Source: SFHK01 sp963618055
GTDB taxonomy: Bacteria > Bacillota > Clostridia > Christensenellales > Aristaeellaceae
Direction of reading: 5' to 3'
Length of the DNA stretch: 64,000 nucleotides
NCBI GenBank assembly: GCA_963618055.1
Contig: CAVERI010000003.1
Span: forward strand, 1-64,000
In this document: positions 25,817-35,047 of the stretch, piece by piece
Numbering within the stretch: the stretch's first letter is position 1
Layout of the letters: every line of letters starts with the position of its first letter
Made by a program: the position numbers and the translations under genes
The notes under the pieces: model-generated
The model's input: only the letters and a program-made list of their open reading frames with translations
The model's database searches: none
Told to the model about the DNA's origin: nothing

Positions 25817-27664
25817 ATGAAGAAACGCATCGCACTATTGCTCATACTGGTTCTCTTCGCATCTCTGAATGCGCAGGCGCAGACGATTGCGCTTCAGACC
25901 GACCCGCCGCTGTATATCGTGCGAAGAACTGAGGACAAGTTCGATTTTTACTATGATCTTGTGGACGCGGAAGGAAATATCGTTCAGGAACGCTGGGCGA
26001 GCAGCGTCCGTGAGCAGGATGGAAAGCTGGAAGTTACGAGAAAAGGGCGCATAGGCTATCTTGGCTATGATGGAAAATGGATTGCCGAGCCGCAGTTCGA
26101 TTGGGTGGGCGGCTTTCATGAGGGCTTTGCGCTGGCAATGGAAAAGGGACTTTACGGCTACATTGGCGAGGACTACACATGGCGGATAGCGCCGCGATTT
26201 GACTATGCGAAGCCGTTTTCGGACGCCTTGGCCGCCGCGAAGGAAAGCACGCTGTGGGGGTATGTCGATTCGCAGGGCGGCTATGCGATTGAACCGCGCT
26301 TTGAAGAGGCCGAAAGCTTTGAAAACGGCAGAGCCGTCGTGCGCGAGGGAAAGCGCTTTGGCGTGATCGACAAAACGGGCGCGTTCCTGAACACGTTGGA
26401 GATTGACGGTATCATCTTCAGTCAGGACGGTCTGATTAAGGTGGAGAAGAACGGCCGGCACGGTCTGCTCGACCTTCAGGGCAACACGGTGCTGGAACCG
26501 GTATATGAGTGCATCTATTATTTCAACGACCAGTGCGCCGTCGTGACATTCGAGGAGCTGGATATAAACGGCTGGGAGGGTCTCGGCGTGGCGGGAAACA
26601 GCGTCGTTGTGAATCTTCAGGGCGAAACGCTGTGGGACGAAGTGTTTGACGACGTGCGCTTTGGCGACGATGGAACGATTCTTGCGGAAAAGGACGGCGT
26701 GAAGCGGACGTTTGCGATTGAAAACGGCGTGATGCGCGAGGTGCAGGTGGTGGGCTCGTCTCTGAACCTTGCCGACTATGCGCCGTTCGAAGGACAGAAG
26801 AATGCGGCTGGCGCGCTGCGGGAGGACGTTGGCTTCGACTCCGCATATGCGCTTCCACGATTGGACGGCGCGACGGCGCTGTTCCCGGTGTACGCGGCTT
26901 ATGCGCAGACGATTTATCCCGAGGACACGCGCTATACGCCGTACAACCGAACCAATTATCGCGATACGGAGTACGACGAGTTCGCAGACAGTCTGCTCAC
27001 ATGCAGCAAAACCGACCGCGCGTATGAGCGCCTGATTTATGGAAACACCGACGTGATCTTCTGCGCACAGCCCTCGGATGAGGAATTACAGATGGCGAAA
27101 GAAGCGGGTGTGGAATTGGAGCTTACGCCGATCGGCTACGAAGCGTTTGTATTCATCGTGCCGCAGGACAGTCCCGTAACGGGTCTTACGGTAAAGAATA
27201 TACAGGACATTTACGGCGGCGTTGTTACCGATTGGACGCAGCTGGGCGCGCCGGAGCTGGGGAAGATTATTGCGTACCAACGCCCGGAGAACAGCGGAAG
27301 TCAGACCGCTCTCATAAAGATCATGGACGGCGTTGAGCTTGTGGAAGCGCCGAGCTATGTGGTCGAGGGCATGGAAACCATCGTGGATAACGTCGAGTAC
27401 CGCAATCTTCCGGGCGCGATCGGCTACAGCTTCCGCTATTTCGTGAGCGGCATGATGGAAAGCGACGTGCGCATGCTGGCGATCGACGGGGTGGAGCCTG
27501 CGCTGGAAAACATCCGCAACGGCAGCTATCCGTTCATCTCCACGCTCTACGCGGTCACCCGCAAGGGGGAAGCAAACCCGAACGTGCAGACGCTGCTCTC
27601 ATGGCTGACCGGCAGCACGGCGCAGCGGCTGCTGGAAGCGAGCGGATACGTGGGATTGAATTGA
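25817..27664 (+). CDS. WG-repeat protein fused to a PstS-like binding domain
   Basis: A 615-residue secreted protein. The signal peptide is followed by QAQTIALQTDPPLYIV, identical to the upstream paralogue. Residues about 70-230 hold roughly five WG (KWG) repeats such as GLYGYIGEDYTWRIAPRFDY and LWGYVDSQGGYAIEPRFEEA. From about residue 320 to the end lies a phosphate-binding-protein-like domain (PF12849 style): YGNTDVIFCAQPSDEELQMA, PVTGLTVKNIQDIYGGVVTD and RPENSGSQTALIK. The ATG at 25817 is 8 bases after GGAAGG; a GTG at 25808 overlaps that site and is less likely. There is no lipobox. No PstCAB genes are near. A surface ligand-sensing role is inferred. Confidence 0.85.
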   Translation: MKKRIALLLILVLFASLNAQAQTIALQTDPPLYIVRRTEDKFDFYYDLVDAEGNIVQERWASSVREQDGKLEVTRKGRIGYLGYDGKWIAEPQFDWVGGFHEGFALAMEKGLYGYIGEDYTWRIAPRFDYAKPFSDALAAAKESTLWGYVDSQGGYAIEPRFEEAESFENGRAVVREGKRFGVIDKTGAFLNTLEIDGIIFSQDGLIKVEKNGRHGLLDLQGNTVLEPVYECIYYFNDQCAVVTFEELDINGWEGLGVAGNSVVVNLQGETLWDEVFDDVRFGDDGTILAEKDGVKRTFAIENGVMREVQVVGSSLNLADYAPFEGQKNAAGALREDVGFDSAYALPRLDGATALFPVYAAYAQTIYPEDTRYTPYNRTNYRDTEYDEFADSLLTCSKTDRAYERLIYGNTDVIFCAQPSDEELQMAKEAGVELELTPIGYEAFVFIVPQDSPVTGLTVKNIQDIYGGVVTDWTQLGAPELGKIIAYQRPENSGSQTALIKIMDGVELVEAPSYVVEGMETIVDNVEYRNLPGAIGYSFRYFVSGMMESDVRMLAIDGVEPALENIRNGSYPFISTLYAVTRKGEANPNVQTLLSWLTGSTAQRLLEASGYVGLN

Positions 27665-27725
27665 CAGGCCTTTGCTTTCGCGGGTCTGGAGTGAAATTAC
27701 AAGCATGGAAAGAAGGGACACAGCT

Positions 27726-28796
27726 ATGAAGAAACTGAATGTTGCCATCATCGGGCAGGGTCGAAGCGGTTATTCGATTCACGGTCATCATTTTCTGGGG
27801 GACGCGGAGCGCTTCCGCGTGGCCTTTGTGGTGGACGCGCTGCCTGAGCGGCGCGAAAAGGCCGAGCGCGTGTTCGGCTGCCGCACGTTTGCAGACTATC
27901 ACGAGCTGTTTGATCACAGGGACGAGATTGATCTCGTCGTGAACGCCACGTTCAGCTACATGCACGCGCCCGTTGCGATTGATCTTCTGAAGCACGGCTT
28001 CAACGTCGTGAGCGAGAAGCCGTTCGCGGGCACGGCGGAGCAGGTGGACGAGATGATCGCCGCCGCGAAGGAATCCGGCAAAATGCTCGCGCCGTTCCAG
28101 CAGTCGCGCGTCGCGCCGTATTTTAAGAAGGTATGCGAGGTCATCAATTCCGGCGTGCTGGGGCGCGTCGTGTCGATCAATATTCAGTTCTCGGGCTTTG
28201 CGCGGCGCTGGGACTGGCAGACGATTCAGGACTTCACCGCGGGCTCGCTGTTCAACACCGGCCCGCATCCGCTGGATCAGGCGCTGACGCTGCTGGGCGG
28301 CGACGAAATGCCGGAAATCTTCTGCAAGATGGATCGCGTCACAACCTTCGGCGACGCGGAGGACTACATCAAGCTCATCCTGACGCTGCCGGGACGGCCG
28401 GTGATCGATTTGGAAATCTCGTCGTCCAACGCGTATCCGTGGGGCACCTACAATGTGCAGGGCACGCAGGGCGGTCTGTGGGCGTCGATCACGGAAGCAA
28501 AATGGCGCTGGTTTAACCCGAAGGAAGCGCCGGAGCAGAGGCTGACCCGCACGCCGCTCACGTCTCCCGACGGCGAACCGGCGTATTGCTCCGAGAAGCT
28601 GCCGTGGCACGAGGAACACTGGGTCGCGGGCGAGGGCGAGAACCCGTTTGAGAGCGCGGTGAGGGACTATTATACCAACATCTACAACCACCTGACGAAC
28701 GGCGAGGCGCTGATTATCACGCCGGAGCAGGTGCGGCGGCAGATTTGTGTGATTCAGCGCGCGCACGAATTGAATCCGCTGAACAAATTTTGCTGA
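27726..28796 (+). CDS. Gfo/Idh/MocA-family oxidoreductase (first)
   Basis: A 356-residue NAD(P)-dependent dehydrogenase. The N-terminal Rossmann motif is VAIIGQGRSGYSIHG, the EKP motif is in VVSEKPFAGT, and the C-terminal domain has FNTGPHPLDQALTLLGGDE with the usual active-site His. The family oxidises or reduces sugars and cyclitols. The ATG at 27726 follows GAAGGG. A second family member, a kinase and asparaginase follow within short distances, so an operon for a sugar or polyol is plausible. The substrate is unknown. Confidence 0.9.
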   Translation: MKKLNVAIIGQGRSGYSIHGHHFLGDAERFRVAFVVDALPERREKAERVFGCRTFADYHELFDHRDEIDLVVNATFSYMHAPVAIDLLKHGFNVVSEKPFAGTAEQVDEMIAAAKESGKMLAPFQQSRVAPYFKKVCEVINSGVLGRVVSINIQFSGFARRWDWQTIQDFTAGSLFNTGPHPLDQALTLLGGDEMPEIFCKMDRVTTFGDAEDYIKLILTLPGRPVIDLEISSSNAYPWGTYNVQGTQGGLWASITEAKWRWFNPKEAPEQRLTRTPLTSPDGEPAYCSEKLPWHEEHWVAGEGENPFESAVRDYYTNIYNHLTNGEALIITPEQVRRQICVIQRAHELNPLNKFC

Positions 28797-28811
28797 GGAG
28801 GACGAGGCGTT

Positions 28812-29678
28812 ATGATTCGCGTGGGTATTATCGGCAGCGAAAATTCGCATGCCAAGGCGTTTTCCAAGATTTTCAACCTGTCCGGAAAGTATGAGGACAT
28901 GCGCGTGGCCGCGATTTACGGCGAGGAGCGCGCGGCGAGCGAAGCGATTCAGAAGGACTGCGGCGTGGAGCTTCTGTGCGACCACCCGGAGGAAATGATC
29001 GGCAGGATCGACGCGCTGATGGTCACGTCGCGCGACGGCAAGCTGCACTTTCCCTATGCGAAGCCGTTCCTTGAGGCCGGGCTTCCCGCGTTCATCGACA
29101 AGCCCGTGACCCGCGACCCGCTTCAGGCGCTGGAGCTGGTGCGGCTGGCGGCGAAGCACGGTGCGCGGCTGACGGGCGGCTCGTCCGTGAAGCTGGTGCC
29201 CGACACGATGAAGCTGAAGGCGGCGGCGGACGAGCAGAAGGCGCAGGGCAAGCTCGTCGGCGGGCATGTGTGGGCGCCGGTCAGCATGCAGAACGCCTAC
29301 GGCAACTTCTGGTTCTACGCGTCGCATCTGGCGGAGACGGCGCTCACGATCTTCGGCTATCATCCGTTCGCCGTCACGGCGCAGCATACCGACCGCGGCA
29401 TTGCCGCCGTGCTCGATTACGGCGCGTACGCCGTGCATCTGACGTTCGGCGACGAAAGCTACAACTACGGCGCGACCGTGCTGGGCAAGCAGGTTACCAC
29501 GTCGGAGATCGACATTGGCGCGGGCTACGACATCGAAGCGGAAAACTTCGCGCGCATCGTGCACGGGGAGGAACCGCAGCAGAGCGCGCACGATTTCATC
29601 GAGGCCGTGTGCGTGATGGACGCGGTGCTGAAGGCCGCGGAGAGTGGGAAGGCTGAGCGCATCGTCAATCTGGCGTAG
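28812..29678 (+). CDS. Gfo/Idh/MocA-family oxidoreductase (second)
   Basis: A 288-residue protein with a Rossmann start (IRVGIIGSENSHAKAFSKIF) and FIDKPVTRDP, an EKP-like motif with Asp instead of Glu. The variation in GSENSHA replaces the usual GxGxxG, so cofactor binding may be altered. It is shorter than most members (about 330-380 residues) and ends with a typical C-terminal helix. It is 15 bases after the first oxidoreductase and 6 bases before the kinase. The two dehydrogenases may act in sequence on one substrate; this is inferred from position. Confidence 0.85.
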   Translation: MIRVGIIGSENSHAKAFSKIFNLSGKYEDMRVAAIYGEERAASEAIQKDCGVELLCDHPEEMIGRIDALMVTSRDGKLHFPYAKPFLEAGLPAFIDKPVTRDPLQALELVRLAAKHGARLTGGSSVKLVPDTMKLKAAADEQKAQGKLVGGHVWAPVSMQNAYGNFWFYASHLAETALTIFGYHPFAVTAQHTDRGIAAVLDYGAYAVHLTFGDESYNYGATVLGKQVTTSEIDIGAGYDIEAENFARIVHGEEPQQSAHDFIEAVCVMDAVLKAAESGKAERIVNLA

Positions 29679-29684
29679 GGCGGC

Positions 29685-30440
29685 ATGGACGGAAAACGCT
29701 ATCGGCTGACGATTAACGGCTTTCCGGTGGAGGCCGAGTTTCCGTGCCGGGAAATGGAACAGGTGATCGATCCCCTGATCGACGCGCTGCTTGCGCGGCG
29801 CGGCTGCCTTTCCCGGCGCACCGTCGCGTTTCTGGCGGGGCCGCCCGGCGCGGGAAAGAGCACGCTGGCCGAGGTGCTCTGCGCGAGGGCGGCGCAGCGG
29901 CAGGCGGACGTGCGCCTTCAGGCGCTGGGACTGGACGGCTTTCACTATCCGAACGCGTATCTCGACGAGACATACCGGACGATCGACGGCGCGCGCGTGC
30001 GTCTGCGCGACGTGAAGGGACGGCCGGAGACGTTCGACGTGCGCCATTTTGCGGAAACGCTGGCGCGGGCGCGAACGGAGGAGAGCGTGGTCTGGCCGCG
30101 CTACGACCGGACGACGCACGACGTGGACGCGCGCGGCGCGGTGGTGACCGGGGATATTCTGATTGCAGAGGGAAACTGGCTTTTGCTGGACGCGCCCGGC
30201 TGGAATGAGGCGCGGGCGCTGTGTGACTGCTCGATTGCGCTCGGCGCGCCGGAGTCCGTTCTTCGGGAAAGGCTGCTCGCGCGCAAAATGCGCGGAGGGC
30301 TTTCGCGGGCGGAAGCGGAGGCGTGGTACGCGCGCGTGGACGGGCCGAACGTCGCAAGGTTCGAAAACGGCAGCGTTCCCGCCGATTACAATTTGATGTA
30401 TACCGAATCTACACTGAAAATTTGCAGGGGACGTGTATAA
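29685..30440 (+). CDS. Nucleoside/nucleotide or sugar kinase family protein (PRK/PanK fold)
   Basis: A 251-residue P-loop kinase. Walker A is GPPGAGKST (about residues 51-59), LGLDGFHYPNAYLDE is the substrate and Walker B-like segment, and AEGNWLLLD follows. This pattern is that of the YggC/FrcK-like branch related to uridine kinase and pantothenate kinase, members of which phosphorylate sugars or nucleosides. The start at 29685 has a weak ribosome site (TAGGGCGG), suggesting coupling to the preceding gene 6 bases upstream. A terminator follows. Confidence 0.85.
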   Translation: MDGKRYRLTINGFPVEAEFPCREMEQVIDPLIDALLARRGCLSRRTVAFLAGPPGAGKSTLAEVLCARAAQRQADVRLQALGLDGFHYPNAYLDETYRTIDGARVRLRDVKGRPETFDVRHFAETLARARTEESVVWPRYDRTTHDVDARGAVVTGDILIAEGNWLLLDAPGWNEARALCDCSIALGAPESVLRERLLARKMRGGLSRAEAEAWYARVDGPNVARFENGSVPADYNLMYTESTLKICRGRV

Positions 30441-30453
30441 TAGACCTGCTGAT

Positions 30454-30481
30454 GCCTCGGCGGCAGCGCCGGGGCTTTTTT
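30454..30481 (+). terminator. Terminator between the kinase and asparaginase genes
   Basis: A 9-base-pair GC-rich stem (30454-30462 with 30467-30475) with loop GCAG is followed by six T residues. Asparaginase is therefore probably expressed by read-through or its own start, which I could not locate. Confidence 0.88.
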
Positions 30482-30517
30482 GATGAGCCCGACAAAGAAC
30501 GAATGCGGGAGAAGCCA

Positions 30518-31531
30518 ATGAAAAAACTTCTTTTGATTGCAACCGGGGGCACGATTGCCTCCGAAACCGGCAGGGAAGGGCTGAAGCCGGGGCTGGGCGC
30601 GCAGGCGCTGCTGGCGCACGTGCCGAAGCTGGAATCACTGTATTCGGTGGACGCGGTGCAGCCGCTGAGTCTGGATTCCACCAACATGCGGCCGGAGAAC
30701 TGGATAAGCATTGCCGAGTGCATCCGCGAGCATTACGACGCCTATGACGGCTTCGTGATTTCCCACGGTACCGACACGATGGCCTATACCGCCGCGGCGC
30801 TGAGCTATCTTGTGATGCATTCGCCCAAGCCGATCATCCTGACCGGCGCGCAGCGATCGATTGTGACGGAGGACACCGACGCGCGCACGAATCTGTATGA
30901 CGCGTTCTGCTACGCGTCCGACGCCGCGTCGCACGGCGTGAGCATCGTATTCGACGGCCACGTGATCACCGGCACGCGCGCGCGCAAGGTGCGCACGAAG
31001 AGCCGAAACGCCTTTGAAAGCGTGGATTATCCGCCGGTGGCGCTGGTGCGCGACGGGCGCGTGCTGCGCTATATCCGCGAGGACAGGCCGAGCGAGCCGA
31101 TGTTCTGCCATGAGATGGATCCGCGCGTGGCGGTCGTGAAGCTGACCCCCGGACTTCCGTGGCAGGCGGTGAACGCGCTGCGCGGCTGCGTGGACGCGCT
31201 GGTGGTGGAGAGCTTCGGCGTGGGCGGGCTGCCCAATTCCGACGGCGGTGCGCTTTTAAAGGAAATTCGCGGCTGGCGGGAGGCGGGCAAGGTCGTGGCG
31301 CTCACGACGCAGGTTCCCTACGAGGGCAGCGATCTGGAGCTGTACGAGGTTGGCCGCAGGGCGCTGACTGAGGGCGGCGTAATCGAGGCGTACACGATGA
31401 CGCCGGAGACCGCCGTGGTCAAGCTGATGTGGATTCTGGCGCGCGAACGAAACGCGGAGGCCGTGCGCAGGCGGTTCTATGAGCCGGTGGCGCACGATCT
31501 TCTGACGCTGAAAAACCCCGAAATCGGATGA
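30518..31531 (+). CDS. ansA: L-asparaginase, type I (cytoplasmic)
   Basis: A 337-residue asparaginase. TGGTIAS carries the first catalytic Thr, HGTDTMAYTA the second Thr and Asp, and GAQRSIVTEDTDARTN a conserved lysine-region variant. There is no signal peptide, as in type I enzymes. It hydrolyses asparagine to aspartate and ammonia. The ATG at 30518 follows GGGAG by 8 bases; an upstream in-frame extension overlaps the terminator and is unlikely. An ABC exporter gene starts 22 bases downstream. Confidence 0.94.
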   Translation: MKKLLLIATGGTIASETGREGLKPGLGAQALLAHVPKLESLYSVDAVQPLSLDSTNMRPENWISIAECIREHYDAYDGFVISHGTDTMAYTAAALSYLVMHSPKPIILTGAQRSIVTEDTDARTNLYDAFCYASDAASHGVSIVFDGHVITGTRARKVRTKSRNAFESVDYPPVALVRDGRVLRYIREDRPSEPMFCHEMDPRVAVVKLTPGLPWQAVNALRGCVDALVVESFGVGGLPNSDGGALLKEIRGWREAGKVVALTTQVPYEGSDLELYEVGRRALTEGGVIEAYTMTPETAVVKLMWILARERNAEAVRRRFYEPVAHDLLTLKNPEIG

Positions 31532-31553
31532 GCGAAAGGCTTGTGAACGGAAC

Positions 31554-33299
31554 ATGATCAGAAAACTGGGTGCGTATCTGAAGGGCTATGGGCGCGAAAG
31601 CGTGCTCGGGCCGCTGTTTAAGCTGCTGGAGGCGCTGTTTGAGCTGTTTGTGCCGCTGGTCGTCGCGAGGATGATCGATCAGGGCATCGGCGGGGGCGAC
31701 GAGGCCTACGTGTGGAAGATGGGCGGGCTGCTTCTTCTGCTGGGCGTGGTGGGGCTTGTGTTCTCCATCACGGCGCAGTACTTCGCCGCGCGCGCGTCGG
31801 TGGGCTTCGCGTCGCGCCTGCGCGAGACGCTGTATGACCGCGTGACGCGCCTGTCGGCTTCCCAGCTGGACAGAATCGGCTCCTCCCGGCTGACGCAAAG
31901 ATTGACGGGCGACGTGGATCAGGTGCAGAACGGTCTGAATCTGGCGCTGCGCCTGATGCTGCGCTCACCATTCGTCGTGTTCGGCTCGATGATCATGGCG
32001 TTTACCGTGGACGGAAAGAGTGCGTGGATTTTCGCGGTGATGATTCCGGCGCTGTCCATCGTCGTGTTCGGCGTGATGGCGTGGTCTTTGAAGCTGTTCA
32101 AGCGCTCGCAGGCGAACATGGATCGCGTGATGAATCTGGTGCGCGAGAACCTGACCGGCGTGCGCGTGATTCGCGCGTTCGGCCGGGACGGCAGCGAAAA
32201 CGCGCGCTTCACAGGCGCGTCCGACCAGCTGAACGCCAGCCAGCGCAAGGCGGGGCGCGTGAGCGCGCTGACGAACCCCCTGACGAGCGTAATTGTGAAC
32301 CTCGCGCTGATCGTGCTGATTCGAACCGGCGCTGTGCGCGTAAACGCGGGCACGCTGTCGCAGGGACAGCTTGTGGCGCTGGTCAACTACATGAGCCAGA
32401 TTCTGGTGGAGCTGATCAAGCTCGCCAACCTGATTGTGTCCATTTCCAAGGCGCTGGCGTGCTTCGACCGCGTGCAGACCGTGATCGACCTGCCCGAGGA
32501 CGCGACCGAGCGCGCCGCCGGCGCGGCGCTGGACAGGGCGGCCGACGTGGCCGTGCGCTTCGATCACGTGGAGCTGGTGTATCCCGGCGCAGGCGCGCCG
32601 TCGCTGGAGGACGTGAGCTTCGTCGCGCATCGCGGCGAGACGATCGGCATCGTGGGGCCGACGGGCGCCGGCAAGAGCTCGCTGGTCAACCTGATTCCGC
32701 GCTTCTACGACGCGACGCGCGGCAGCGTGGAGCTGTACGGGCAGGACGTGAAGCGGCTGTCGCCGGAGGACATTCGCCGCAGCGTGGGCATGGTGCCGCA
32801 GAAGACGGTGCTGTTCTCCGGCAGCCTTGCCGACAACGTGCGCTGGGGCAGGATGGACGCGTCGGACGCGGACGTTTTGAACGCCATCGAAGGCGCGCAG
32901 GGCACGGACATTCTCTCCAAGAAGACCGAGGGCATGAACGCGCCGGTCGGTCAGGGCGGACGGGCGCTGTCCGGCGGCCAGCGGCAGCGCGTGGCCATCG
33001 CGCGCGCGCTGGTTCGAAACGCGGACATTCTGATTTTAGACGACAGCGCCTCGGCGCTGGACTTCGCCACCGACGCGCGCCTGCGCGCCGCCATTCGCGC
33101 GCGGCAGGGCAGCCAGACGGTGTTTATCGTGTCCCAGCGCGCGTCCGGCGTTCGCTACGCCGACCGGATACTGGTGATGGACGAGGGATGCGTGTCCGCG
33201 CAGGGCACGCATGAGGAACTGATGCAGTCGAGCGAGCTGTATCGCGAAATCTATTTCAGCCAGTTCCCGGAGGGCGATCACGTATGCGAAAGCAGGTAA
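31554..33299 (+). CDS. Heterodimeric ABC exporter subunit A (degenerate ATP site)
   Basis: A 581-residue half-transporter: a six-helix membrane domain (about 1-310) plus an ATPase domain. Walker A is GPTGAGKSS and the signature is LSGGQRQR. Walker B reads ILILDDSASALD, with Asp in place of the catalytic Glu, and the H-loop is VSQR with Gln in place of His. Both changes are typical of the non-hydrolysing side of heterodimeric exporters such as TM287/288. The partner gene overlaps by 16 bases. The substrate is unknown (drug, lipid or peptide). No signal of a linked biosynthesis gene is visible. Confidence 0.93.
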   Translation: MIRKLGAYLKGYGRESVLGPLFKLLEALFELFVPLVVARMIDQGIGGGDEAYVWKMGGLLLLLGVVGLVFSITAQYFAARASVGFASRLRETLYDRVTRLSASQLDRIGSSRLTQRLTGDVDQVQNGLNLALRLMLRSPFVVFGSMIMAFTVDGKSAWIFAVMIPALSIVVFGVMAWSLKLFKRSQANMDRVMNLVRENLTGVRVIRAFGRDGSENARFTGASDQLNASQRKAGRVSALTNPLTSVIVNLALIVLIRTGAVRVNAGTLSQGQLVALVNYMSQILVELIKLANLIVSISKALACFDRVQTVIDLPEDATERAAGAALDRAADVAVRFDHVELVYPGAGAPSLEDVSFVAHRGETIGIVGPTGAGKSSLVNLIPRFYDATRGSVELYGQDVKRLSPEDIRRSVGMVPQKTVLFSGSLADNVRWGRMDASDADVLNAIEGAQGTDILSKKTEGMNAPVGQGGRALSGGQRQRVAIARALVRNADILILDDSASALDFATDARLRAAIRARQGSQTVFIVSQRASGVRYADRILVMDEGCVSAQGTHEELMQSSELYREIYFSQFPEGDHVCESR

Positions 33300-35026
33300 G
33301 CACGGTAAAGACGCTCATGAAATATCTGGGCGCGCGGAAATATTGGATTCTTGTGTCTCTGGCGCTGGCGCTGGGGTCGGTGGGGCTGTCCCTGTACATC
33401 CCGGTGCTCACGGGTCAGGCGGTCGATCTGGCGATTGAGAAGGGCAAGGTCGATCTGTCCGGCATCGGCGCAATTCTCGTGAAAATCGGCGTGTGCGCGG
33501 GAGCGCTGGCGCTGGTGCAGTGGGTGATGAGCGCGGTGAACAACCGGCTGTCGTTCGATACGTCGCGCGATATTCGCTTGGCGGCGTTCCGCAAAATCGC
33601 CAAGCTGCCGCTGAAGACCATCGACGCGCAGCCGCTGGGCGACATCGTTTCACGCGTCATGTCGGACGTGGAGCAGCTGTCGGACGGCGTTCTGATGGGC
33701 TTCACGCAGCTGTTTACCGGCGTGATTACGATTCTGGGCACGCTGGTTTTCATGCTGGTCAAGCAGCCGCTGATCGCGGCGGCAGTCGTGGTCGTCACGC
33801 CGCTGTCGCTGGTGGTGTCCTCGTTTATCGCGAAGCGCACGTACAGCATGTTCAAAAGGCAGTCCGAGAACCGCGGCGCGCTGACGGCCATCATCGACGA
33901 GAGCGTGTCCGGCATGAAGACGGTGAAGGCGTTCTCGCAGGAGGAAACGATGCGCGGCCGCTTCCGCGCGGCGAACGAAAGCCTGCGCGCCAGCGCGCTG
34001 AAGGCGATTTTCTTCTCCTCCATCACCAACCCGGCGACGCGCTTTGTCAACTCCGTGGTGTATGCGCTGGTCGCCGTGATCGGCTCGCTGTTCGCGATTG
34101 CGCGGCCGCTGGTGATGTCCGTGGGCGATTTGACGTGCTTTTTAAGCTATGCCAGCCAGTACACCAAGCCGTTCAACGAAATCAGCGGCGTGGTGGCCGA
34201 GTTCCAGAACGCGCTTGCCTGCGCGGCGCGCGTGTTTGAGTTTATCGCCGAGGAAGAGATGACGCCTGATCCCGCGAAGGGCGCGTCGGCCGAGGGACTC
34301 AAGGGGGACGTGCGCATTGAGGATCTGTCGTTCTCCTATGAGAAGGATCGAAAGCTGATTGAGCATCTGAACCTGAGCGCGCCTGCCGGCCGGCGCGTGG
34401 CCATCGTTGGCCCGACGGGCTGCGGCAAAACGACCCTGATTAACCTTTTGATGCGCTTTTACGAGCCGGACGCGGGGCGCATTACCGTGGACGGCGTGGA
34501 CGCGCGCGAATATGGCCGCGAGGCGCTGCGCAGCGCTTACGGCATGGTTCTGCAGGATACGTGGCTGATGAGCGGCACGGTGCGCGAGAATATCCGCTTC
34601 GGCGCGCCCGACGCGACCGACGAGCAGGTGGTGGAGGCCGCGCAGGCGGCGCACGCGCATTCGTTCATCGAGCGCCTGCCGGACGGCTACGACACGATGC
34701 TGTCCGAGGACGGCGGCGGGCTTTCGCAGGGGCAGAAGCAGCTGATCTGCATTGCCCGCGTGATGCTGAAAACGCCGCGCATCCTCATTCTGGACGAGGC
34801 GACCAGCTCCATCGACACGCGCACCGAGCTGCGCATTCAGGACGCGTTCCAGCGCCTGATGGAGGGCCGAACCAGCTTCGTCGTGGCGCATCGTCTGTCC
34901 ACCATTCGCTCCGCGGACGTGATCGTGGCCATGAAGGACGGCAGGATCATGGAGGTGGGCAGCCACGAGGCGCTTCTGAAGAAGAACGGATTCTACGCGG
35001 ATCTGTATATGAGTCAGTACCGCTGA
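33284..35026 (+). CDS. Heterodimeric ABC exporter subunit B (catalytic ATP site)
   Basis: A 580-residue half-transporter with membrane domain and ATPase domain. Walker A is GPTGCGKTT, Walker B is ILILDEATSSID with catalytic Glu, and the H-loop is VAHRLST. The signature is LSQGQKQ instead of LSGGQ. Because the signature of one subunit faces the Walker motifs of the other, this altered signature and the altered Walker B of subunit A fall on the same, degenerate site. The subunits are thus a matched pair. It overlaps the preceding gene and is followed by mnmG 21 bases on. Confidence 0.93.
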   Translation: MRKQVSTVKTLMKYLGARKYWILVSLALALGSVGLSLYIPVLTGQAVDLAIEKGKVDLSGIGAILVKIGVCAGALALVQWVMSAVNNRLSFDTSRDIRLAAFRKIAKLPLKTIDAQPLGDIVSRVMSDVEQLSDGVLMGFTQLFTGVITILGTLVFMLVKQPLIAAAVVVVTPLSLVVSSFIAKRTYSMFKRQSENRGALTAIIDESVSGMKTVKAFSQEETMRGRFRAANESLRASALKAIFFSSITNPATRFVNSVVYALVAVIGSLFAIARPLVMSVGDLTCFLSYASQYTKPFNEISGVVAEFQNALACAARVFEFIAEEEMTPDPAKGASAEGLKGDVRIEDLSFSYEKDRKLIEHLNLSAPAGRRVAIVGPTGCGKTTLINLLMRFYEPDAGRITVDGVDAREYGREALRSAYGMVLQDTWLMSGTVRENIRFGAPDATDEQVVEAAQAAHAHSFIERLPDGYDTMLSEDGGGLSQGQKQLICIARVMLKTPRILILDEATSSIDTRTELRIQDAFQRLMEGRTSFVVAHRLSTIRSADVIVAMKDGRIMEVGSHEALLKKNGFYADLYMSQYR

Positions 35027-35047
35027 CGGAAGGAAAGGGAAGCGGGT

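Noticed and set aside
30422..30441. TATAAT at 30436-30441 as an asparaginase promoter
   Set aside because: It overlaps the kinase stop codon, has no -35 at a proper distance, and transcription would run straight into the terminator at 30454.
27555..30638. A 1027-codon open frame on the minus strand
   Set aside because: It lies opposite the two oxidoreductases, the kinase and the start of asparaginase, is rich in Arg, His and Ala, and has no family match. It is an antisense shadow caused by GC-rich third positions.
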